Assembly (NCBI GenBank): GCA_900539665.1
Contig: UQCV01000011.1
Span: 1 to 39,810 of the forward strand
Direction: 5' to 3'
Source of the DNA: an uncultured Succinivibrionaceae bacterium
Lineage (GTDB): Bacteria > Pseudomonadota > Gammaproteobacteria > Enterobacterales > Succinivibrionaceae
Length of the DNA: 39,810 nt
A program made the position numbers and the translations under genes. This document shows positions 34,071 through 39,810 of this stretch, piece by piece. Numbering within the stretch: position 1 is the stretch's first letter; each line of letters begins with the position of its first letter. The notes beneath the pieces were generated by a model. That model was not told the DNA's origin. It made no database searches and worked only from the letters and a program-made list of their open reading frames with translations.

Positions 34071-36320
34071 ATGCATATGAATCGACCAAAATTTTTCAGA
34101 ACTAGCGATGTTTGTAAGGCCAAACATTTATTAGGTACTTCTAGCAATCCTATTCAAACTAGTAGTAGCCCTATTCAAACTAGAGCTCGCTTAAGTATCG
34201 GCTTTAAAGCTACCATTTTCACCATCATTAGCCTTTTGGCTTTTAGTACAGCGCCAAGCTTGGCATCGACTACCGATACAACCTCAAATTTAACTATTGA
34301 TGTAGCCTCAAACCTAACCCCTGATAAAGCTATTCCCGGTTCTTTTGAACGCCTAGCCCCACCAAACTCAAACCCAAACTCCGCCACCGCTCCATTTACT
34401 TTAGAAATTATGCATGTCAACGACATGCATTCATATTTAGAGCCTTCAACTTTAACTTTTACCACTTCCTATGGCCGCGTCACCGCGCAAGTTGGCGGGG
34501 TTTTAGCCCTCTCTCAACTCATAAAAACTAAAAGACAAAGCAATCCTAATTTAATCATGCTCTCAAGTGGTGATCAAATTACCGGCAATGCTGCCAACTA
34601 TGATTTGTTCCAAGGTGAAAGCGACGCTTTAGTGCTTAAACATTTTAAAGCAGACTTTTACACTCTAGGTAACCATGAATTTGACCATGGTAGCCAAGGT
34701 ATGACGACGTATGCTAACTGGGTAAAAAAATTTAGCCCCCAAACCAAGTTAGTAATTTCTAATGTCGAGCTCCCCGCCCATGATCCCATCAATCCTTTTA
34801 TTGAAAAAATCCACCTCAAAACCATTAACGGGCGCAAAGTGGCGTTTTTGGGGCTGACTGATCCTAAAAAGATCTTCCAAAGTTCACAACCCGTCCCAGG
34901 CACCAAGATTACCGAGGCAGTAACTACCATCAATGAATTAACTGCGCCTTTAGTTGCTTCCGGCAAGGCCCAAATTATTGTATTACTCACTCATGAAGGC
35001 GTGGCTTTAGATCGCCTAAATGCCGCCAAATTTAACGATGTTGATGTCATTATCGGTGGCGATTCACATTCGCTCTGTGGCGATTTTAAAAATACAGGTC
35101 TTACCCCTCAGTGTCGTTACCCTATGACCCTAAAAAATGCTTCTAACCACCAAGTATGCGTGGTGCAAGCCTATGAATACACCAAACTCATAGGTGATCT
35201 ATGGGTTGATTTTGATGCTAAGGGAAACGTCCAAAAATGCTATGGTCACCCTTTAATGCCCGTTTTTACAGCCAGCGCTAAGTTTAAAGATGAAGGTAAA
35301 AAACTTACCTCTTTAAATTCCACTAGTGCCACAACGGCTAGCGCCCCAACAAAAACGCTAGCCTCTAAGATCTTACCATCTAAGACGCCAGTTTCTACCA
35401 AAACTGTGGCCGTAAAAACCTCGAATTTAGCCGTGACTGCTACTACGTCGTCTCCTACGTCCCCCGCTACTACGTCTTTTGCTACTACACCGTCTGCAGC
35501 AACGGCTATAAATGAGCTCATAGACCAAACTTCCGAGTTAGTAGTAGCCTCTATTGATCCCGAACTAGAAAAGGAGCTCACGCCTTATCTAACTAAAATT
35601 CATAGTCGCTTTACCCAAAAGCTTGGCTACGTAGCTCAAGATCTATGTTCGACTAGATTACCAGGAGAATCCTGCGACCTAAAAAACCGCCCTGCACCTC
35701 ACGGCTCTGAAACTTGCCAAGTTTTTGCTCAGGCTTATCTCTCAGAACTTGGTGGTGATTTGTTCCTCGGTAACTCTGGAAGCGTCCGAGCTGATTTAGC
35801 TAAAGGTGAGCTTACTGCAGACAAACTCCTAGAGGTCATTCCTTTTGGTAATAAATTAGTCATGGTGGAACTTACAGGTACGGAGCTTTTAACGTTACTA
35901 AATCAAGCTTACCGTTATATCCTACGAGAACCTGATAGTCGTAGTGGTTCCGTGCCTTGTGGCTATGGCTTACTCTTAACTTTAGATGAAGCCAAAGCTC
36001 TAACCGACCCCATTACCAAAGTTAAAGTTATAACTAGCCTAACCTCTAGTAATCAAGCTCAAGGTAGCATGGTTATAGAGTCTAAAAACCTAACCACCTC
36101 AAAAACTGTAACCGCGTTAGAACCTAATAAAGTTTACCGCGTCCTAACTAATGACTACTTAATCCAAGGTAAAGATGGGTACACTGCACTTAAACATAAA
36201 AAGCCTTATGAATTTGGTCTAACGGACGCTCAAGTATTAACAAACTACTTAAAACGCCACGATAGTTTGCCGCTTTTAAAACCTAACTATCTAATGCTTG
36301 AGCAGGTGTTTAGACCTTAA
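34071..36320 (+). CDS. secreted 5'-nucleotidase / metallophosphatase (UshA-like)
   Basis: Periplasmic or surface enzyme that dephosphorylates nucleotides for scavenging. 749 residues: a long polar start (1-43), a signal helix (about 44-62) with a likely cleavage after PSLA (63-66), then the metallophosphatase domain with NDMH (117-120), SGDQ (166-169), GNHEFD (200-205), THEG (307-310) and GGDSH (329-333). A Thr/Ser/Ala-rich linker (about 412-480) joins it to the 5'-nucleotidase C-terminal domain (NSGSVRADL 568-576, PFGN 591-594, GKDGYTAL near 705). The linker is much longer than in UshA (E. coli 550 residues), accounting for most of the size excess. ATG 34071 with AAGGAAG ribosome binding site; ATG 34077 is an alternative. 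Monocistronic. Confidence 0.9.
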   Translation: MHMNRPKFFRTSDVCKAKHLLGTSSNPIQTSSSPIQTRARLSIGFKATIFTIISLLAFSTAPSLASTTDTTSNLTIDVASNLTPDKAIPGSFERLAPPNSNPNSATAPFTLEIMHVNDMHSYLEPSTLTFTTSYGRVTAQVGGVLALSQLIKTKRQSNPNLIMLSSGDQITGNAANYDLFQGESDALVLKHFKADFYTLGNHEFDHGSQGMTTYANWVKKFSPQTKLVISNVELPAHDPINPFIEKIHLKTINGRKVAFLGLTDPKKIFQSSQPVPGTKITEAVTTINELTAPLVASGKAQIIVLLTHEGVALDRLNAAKFNDVDVIIGGDSHSLCGDFKNTGLTPQCRYPMTLKNASNHQVCVVQAYEYTKLIGDLWVDFDAKGNVQKCYGHPLMPVFTASAKFKDEGKKLTSLNSTSATTASAPTKTLASKILPSKTPVSTKTVAVKTSNLAVTATTSSPTSPATTSFATTPSAATAINELIDQTSELVVASIDPELEKELTPYLTKIHSRFTQKLGYVAQDLCSTRLPGESCDLKNRPAPHGSETCQVFAQAYLSELGGDLFLGNSGSVRADLAKGELTADKLLEVIPFGNKLVMVELTGTELLTLLNQAYRYILREPDSRSGSVPCGYGLLLTLDEAKALTDPITKVKVITSLTSSNQAQGSMVIESKNLTTSKTVTALEPNKVYRVLTNDYLIQGKDGYTALKHKKPYEFGLTDAQVLTNYLKRHDSLPLLKPNYLMLEQVFRP

Positions 36321-37017
36321 TACGTTTGGCGCTTAGCCCCAAAATCAAGCCAAATGCTACGTATATTAGGCCAAGCGCCAAAGACCAAGGACCGCTAGCT
36401 CATTACTCTAAGCTATTGGTTCTAAAATAACAAATGCACCTAAAACAAAAAAATAAAAATCAAAACCAAATCATAAATAACTTCTAAAAAGTTTGCCTAA
36501 ATCGCAAAGCCTCAAAGAACGTTCGGCACACGTTGGTAGTTTTTGGTAGAATGGAACGAAAATTTTTTCAAACTGTAACTTTTTAAAGGTCCCGAGCCCC
36601 TCCCTTTAAAATTAGGCTCTAAAATATAGGCAAGTAGCTCCAAAATTCCAACCTAAGCGTTTTTATGTCGCGTCATAACTTAAACTCAAGCTTTGGCCTT
36701 AAAAACGCCCAAAGTTACACTTAAGTTAATGCGTATAACAAATGCCAACTTAAGTGAATTTAACTAAAGCAGGCTTAATTAGGCTCGGCTAAACTTGGTT
36801 TAGCTCTGTTTGAGTTAGCTTAGTTTAGTTAGACCTAGCTTGAGTAAGCTCAACTTGGTATTTTGGTTTAAAGCTGGAAAAAAATATTACCGCTAACCAC
36901 CATAAAACTCCCCTTTTATTTAATATTTTAGGATAGAGTACGGTAATTAAAAGCTTTAGCTAGAGCTAAAGCCTTGGCTTACGCATGGCAACTTTTTATT
37001 TAATGGATTAATACACT
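36321..37017. other. Gap between nucleotidase and rdgC genes
   Basis: Left end has a 10-bp inverted repeat with a long loop (36325-36334 with 36373-36382). Positions 36770-36860 form a decayed low-complexity stretch of TTAGYT/GGTTTAG motifs. No protein gene or RNA recognised; the rdgC promoter was not identified. Confidence 0.55.
36325..36382 (+). terminator. Long-loop hairpin after the nucleotidase gene
   Basis: TTTGGCGCTT pairs perfectly with AAGCGCCAAA, extended by AGCC/GGCC; the loop is nearly 40 bases and no T run follows. Possibly a Rho-dependent end or a remnant of a small inverted-repeat element. Confidence 0.4.
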
Positions 37018-37935
37018 ATGTGGTTTAAAAACTTAAGATTATATCTTTTAGATACTAAATTCGAATACTCAGAAGCCGAACTTAACAAACTTCTTGATAC
37101 TCAACGTTATCATAAGTGTTCCGGGCAAGAAATGACCCGTACTGGTTTTGTTAATGTGCTTGGTAATAAAAATAGCCAAAACTTGTGCTATTTTTCTAAC
37201 AACGACAACGTCTTCTTTAGAATCCGCACTGAAAAGAAGGTTTTACCAGCTAGCGTCATCACCGAAGAACTCGCTGAACGCGTGGAAAACATGGAAATCG
37301 ACAAGTGCCGTAACCTTACTAAGAAAGAAAAGAGCGAACTTAAAGAAGCAGTGATTACCGCTTTATTACCACGTGCTTTCTCAACCTTTAAAGAAAACTT
37401 TATTTGGATCAACACCAAGCACAATTACCTCGTAGTCAATGCAGCTTCTGAATCAGCAGCTGATATGGCCGTAATGCTTCTACGTAAGGCATTAACTACA
37501 TTACCTGCTCACGCTCCAATCTTTAAGAAAGAAATTACTGAATGCTTAACCACTTGGTTAGTAAGCCAAGAACCTCCAGTTGAAATCGAAATTGGCGCTG
37601 AAACTGAAATGCGTGGCGCAGAAGGTGAAGGCGGGATCATTAGAGCTAAGAAGCAGGACTTAGGTACTGACGAAATGTTAGCCCACTTAAAGGCAGGCAA
37701 AGTGGTAACTAGCCTCGCTTTAATCGTCAAGAATGACATTTCTTTAGTTATCGACGATTGCTTTGGGATTAAGCGGATCCGCTTAGCCGATACTTTAACC
37801 GATACTATTGATGCATCAGCTAACGAATCTCTTGAAGCACGTATGGCAGCTGACTTTGTGTTAATGTCAAGCACCTACTGTGGTTTATTCGACGTATTGT
37901 TCGATGCCTTTGGTGGCTTAGACGAAGAAGAGTAA
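37018..37935 (+). CDS. rdgC: recombination-associated protein RdgC
   Basis: DNA-binding ring protein that restrains RecA and is needed in recombination-deficient backgrounds. 305 residues (E. coli 303). Recognised by MWFKNLRLYLL at the start, LPRAFSTFKENFIWI (about 120-134), LLRKALTTLP, the GGIIRAKKQDLGTDEM block (about 203-218), HLKAGKVVTSLAL and DADFVLM-like MAADFVLMSS near the end. All are typical, so function is secure by family. The ribosome binding site is weak (GGA). Tandem hairpins follow it. Codon use is clean and fairly GC-rich, as for a well-expressed core gene. Confidence 0.96.
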   Translation: MWFKNLRLYLLDTKFEYSEAELNKLLDTQRYHKCSGQEMTRTGFVNVLGNKNSQNLCYFSNNDNVFFRIRTEKKVLPASVITEELAERVENMEIDKCRNLTKKEKSELKEAVITALLPRAFSTFKENFIWINTKHNYLVVNAASESAADMAVMLLRKALTTLPAHAPIFKKEITECLTTWLVSQEPPVEIEIGAETEMRGAEGEGGIIRAKKQDLGTDEMLAHLKAGKVVTSLALIVKNDISLVIDDCFGIKRIRLADTLTDTIDASANESLEARMAADFVLMSSTYCGLFDVLFDAFGGLDEEE

Positions 37936-38037
37936 GTCCTACTCTTAGGGTAACGTTCTACAACTAATGCCTCTAGTAGCAATTTGTTTAACTAGTTAGG
38001 AGCCTTAGTTTGGTTGTAGCCTCAAACTTAAGCATCT

Positions 38038-38078
38038 AAAACTAGGTTTTACGAGAACTAAAACCTAGTTTTTATTTT
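38038..38078 (+). terminator. Terminator of rdgC
   Basis: 13-bp perfect stem AAAACTAGGTTTT (38038-38050) with AAAACCTAGTTTT (38060-38072), then TTATTTTT. Confidence 0.88.
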
Positions 38079-38112
38079 TAGGCTTAAATTTGCCTCTAAA
38101 AATTTAAGCCTA
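38079..38112. terminator. Second hairpin abutting the rdgC terminator
   Basis: 13-bp perfect stem TAGGCTTAAATTT (38079-38091) with AAATTTAAGCCTA (38100-38112), 8-base loop, followed by a weak AATTTT run. May back up the first terminator or serve minus-strand transcripts. Confidence 0.55.
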
Positions 38113-38323
38113 AATTTTCAGTAATAAGTTCGCCGTAACCCTAAAAATTTACACCGTGCCCCCATCTTTACCCTCTAGTTAAGCGTGGCCTACTTTATCA
38201 TTTTTTAATACTGTCATAAAATAAGCGCCATACTACTTGATCTAGTTTTGCAAGTACCAAAGAGTAACCATCTTAGTCGTAAGTTTGCTTAAATATCTAC
38301 TTACTACTTACGGCTTACGATTA

Positions 38324-38349
38324 CCCGGTCCATTAACACCGGGCTTTTT
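38324..38349 (+). terminator. Hairpin with T run immediately before trhP
   Basis: CCCGGT (38324-38329) pairs with ACCGGG (38338-38343), followed by CTTTTTA and then the AAGGA ribosome binding site and ATG (38361). Looks like an intrinsic terminator in the leader of trhP, hence a possible attenuator. Confidence 0.6.
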
Positions 38350-38360
38350 AAGGAATATCT

Positions 38361-39695
38361 ATGAAAAAGCCAGAACTACTGTCTCCTGCTGGGACCGTTA
38401 AGAACATGCGCTACGCTGCCGCCTACGGTGCCGATGCCGTATACTGCGGTCAGCCTCGCTATTCCCTTCGGGTCCGCAACAATGAATTCGACCTTGAACA
38501 CTTAAAAAGTGGCATCGAGGAAATGCATGCACTCGGCAAGAAGGTGTATGTTGTGGCCAATATTCAACCCCACAACAGCAAAATAAAGACCTTTGTCCGT
38601 GATTTAGCTGATGTCGCTGCCTTAAACCCAGATTCCCTTATCATGTCAGATCCAGGCATGATTATGTTAGTACGTGAAGCGTACCCAGAAATTCCGGTTC
38701 ACCTCTCAGTGCAAGCCAATACCATCAACTATGCTTCTGTGAAGTTTTGGGAGAAAATGGGACTTTCTCGTATTATTCTCTCACGTGAACTTAGCCTCGC
38801 CGAAATCACTGAAATCAGACAAGAATGCCCTGATATCGAACTTGAAATCTTTATTCATGGGGCGTTATGCATGGCCTACTCTGGCCGTTGCCTCCTAAGT
38901 GGTTACTTAAGTCGCCGTGACTCTAACCAGGGTGCTTGCACTAACGCTTGCCGTTGGGAATATCGTTTAAAACAAGCTTGCGAAGATGCGTCCGGCGATC
39001 TCGTAATGCCAGATCTTGGAACTACCCCAATTACTCCCCATAGCTTCTTATTAGAAGAAAGTCATCGTCCAGGTGAACTCATGCCGTGTGATGAAGATGA
39101 ACATGGGACCTATATCATGAACTCTAGAGATTTACGAGCTTTACAACATGTGGCCAAACTTTGTGAAATTGGGGTTGATTCCTTAAAGATTGAAGGCCGT
39201 ACTAAATCTTTCTATTACTGTGCCCGCACTGCTTCTGTGTACCGTAGAGCTATTGACGCAGCCGTTGCCGGCCACCCAATTACGCCAGAACTCTTTGCTG
39301 AACTTGATAGCTTAGCTCACCGCGGTTATACCGATGGCTTCTTAGCGCGCCATCCAATTGCCGACTATCAAAATTACGACTTTGGCTACAGTATCTCTGA
39401 CCAAAGCCAGTTCGTCGGTGAAGTTACCAATGTGGCTGATGACGGTTTATGGGAAGTTGCGGTTCGTAACCGTTTTAATGCCGGTGATACCATTGAAGTT
39501 TTAACCCCAAGTGGAAGCACCATCTATCAGCTTGAAGCTATCTTTAACCGTAAACGTGAACAAACTGATGTAGCACCAGGTGATGGGCATATTGTTTACA
39601 TTAAAGTACCGCTTAGCCCAGAAAAAGCCAAAATGGCCATTTTAACACGTAAATTCACCAATGGTGAAAACACCAGAAATCCTATTAAGGCCTAA
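38361..39695 (+). CDS. trhP: tRNA uridine hydroxylase TrhP (YegQ, U32 family)
   Basis: Peptidase-U32-family protein that in E. coli helps hydroxylate U34 of tRNAs (prephenate-dependent 5-hydroxyuridine formation). 444 residues (E. coli 453). Landmarks are KPELLSPAGTVKNMRYAAAYGADAVYCG at the N-terminus (start only partly quoted elsewhere), YVVANIQPHN, the U32 signature EIFIHGALCMAYSGRC (about 164-179) with the following cysteines of the proposed Fe-S ligand set (GACTNACRW), SRDLRAL and SLKIEGRTKSFYY. Strong ribosome binding site AAGGA. The last codons lie a few bases from the right end of an insertion element, but the reading frame is intact. Confidence 0.93.
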   Translation: MKKPELLSPAGTVKNMRYAAAYGADAVYCGQPRYSLRVRNNEFDLEHLKSGIEEMHALGKKVYVVANIQPHNSKIKTFVRDLADVAALNPDSLIMSDPGMIMLVREAYPEIPVHLSVQANTINYASVKFWEKMGLSRIILSRELSLAEITEIRQECPDIELEIFIHGALCMAYSGRCLLSGYLSRRDSNQGACTNACRWEYRLKQACEDASGDLVMPDLGTTPITPHSFLLEESHRPGELMPCDEDEHGTYIMNSRDLRALQHVAKLCEIGVDSLKIEGRTKSFYYCARTASVYRRAIDAAVAGHPITPELFAELDSLAHRGYTDGFLARHPIADYQNYDFGYSISDQSQFVGEVTNVADDGLWEVAVRNRFNAGDTIEVLTPSGSTIYQLEAIFNRKREQTDVAPGDGHIVYIKVPLSPEKAKMAILTRKFTNGENTRNPIKA

Positions 39696-39703
39696 AAACC
39701 TAG

Positions 39704-39810
39704 TGACATCCTCCCCCACCTATAGAGGTGGGGGCTTCCCACCAATAAGATAGGTTCAGTTCTCGCTCAAGCACTCTAATGAGTACAGTATCAACGAGCT
39801 AACCCCGTGT
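39704..39810 (-). mobile_element. Right end of an IS200/IS605-type element with omega-RNA-like hairpin
   Basis: The hairpin CCCCCACCT (39713-39721) / AGGTGGGGG (39726-39734), flanked by TGACATCCT and CTTCCCACC, is the typical 3' end of tnpB-bearing IS605-group elements. Read on the minus strand it is the end of the TnpB guide-RNA scaffold (GGTGGGAAGC...GGATGTCA). The element therefore begins near 39704 and continues past the window. The exact edge and left end cannot be seen. Confidence 0.7.
39756..39810 (-). CDS. possible C-terminus of TnpB-like protein (partial)
   Basis: A minus-strand frame open from the window edge ends at a TGA (39756-39758) just before the hairpin; its last residues read HGVSSLILYSLECLSEN. 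This is where tnpB genes of such elements normally end, but the piece is too short for a domain call. The other frames have stops. Partial at the right edge of the window. Confidence 0.35.
   Translation of the reverse strand, partial: HGVSSLILYSLECLSEN

Larger units (their letters stand above)
37936..38360. other. Gap between rdgC and trhP with tandem hairpins
   Basis: Holds the rdgC terminator (38038-38078), a second 13-bp hairpin (38079-38112) and the hairpin in front of trhP (38324-38343). No gene seen. Confidence 0.6.

Noticed and set aside
35246..35581. Antisense 111-codon frame in the nucleotidase gene
   Set aside because: Arises opposite the Thr/Ser/Ala linker; no start signal or domain.

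Overview
The window is an AT-rich bacterial chromosome segment with long gene-free gaps. The gene set (GyrA, SerC, UvrB, NrdG, RdgC, TrhP/YegQ, an EptA-type phosphoethanolamine transferase, a UshA-type nucleotidase, CsrD/LapD-like membrane proteins) points to a Gram-negative gammaproteobacterium. NrdG and the low GC suggest an anaerobe, possibly of the Succinivibrionaceae; this placement is an inference from protein resemblance, without a database search.

Layout. Positions 0.3-3.8 kb hold a compact dTDP-L-rhamnose operon on the minus strand (rfbA-rfbC-rfbD-rfbB, each overlapping the next). Two family-2 glycosyltransferases (4.1-6.3 kb, minus) follow, so this is probably one end of a surface polysaccharide locus. 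Positions 6.3-7.3 kb are a decayed gap. A SAM methyltransferase and a PLD/superfamily-2 helicase/DUF3427 protein (7.4-12.2 kb, plus) form a possible nucleic-acid defence or repair pair. The phosphoethanolamine transferase (12.4-14.5 kb, minus) modifies the envelope. The gap before nrdG holds an apparent sigma-54-driven small RNA on the minus strand (about 15267-15343). nrdG and uvrB follow on the minus strand.

At 19.7-20.0 kb three identical tRNA-Asn genes lie in tandem behind a consensus promoter. They are followed directly by an array of DnaA-box-like 9-mers, mostly spaced 11 or 22 bp apart (20063-20232), and then about 700 bp of very AT-rich DNA. Two consecutive membrane proteins with decayed GGDEF and EAL domains (20.9-25.8 kb, plus) look like c-di-GMP receptors or scaffolds rather than enzymes. 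A small broken foreign island (26.2-28.9 kb) contains a truncated, nonsense-interrupted large serine recombinase, an unknown protein and a truncated DUF4143-type ATPase. Housekeeping genes follow: serC and gyrA (minus), a secreted 5'-nucleotidase, rdgC and trhP (plus). The window ends inside the right end of an IS200/IS605-type element whose tnpB-like gene, on the minus strand, lies mostly outside.

Two habits recur. Gene-free stretches carry short tandem duplications (7-32 bp units), and several proteins carry Ser/Thr/Asn-rich or acidic low-complexity insertions absent from relatives. The best candidates for undescribed biology are the sigma-54/terminator small-RNA unit, the phased DnaA-box array beside the tRNA-Asn genes, and the paired pseudo-enzymes of c-di-GMP signalling.
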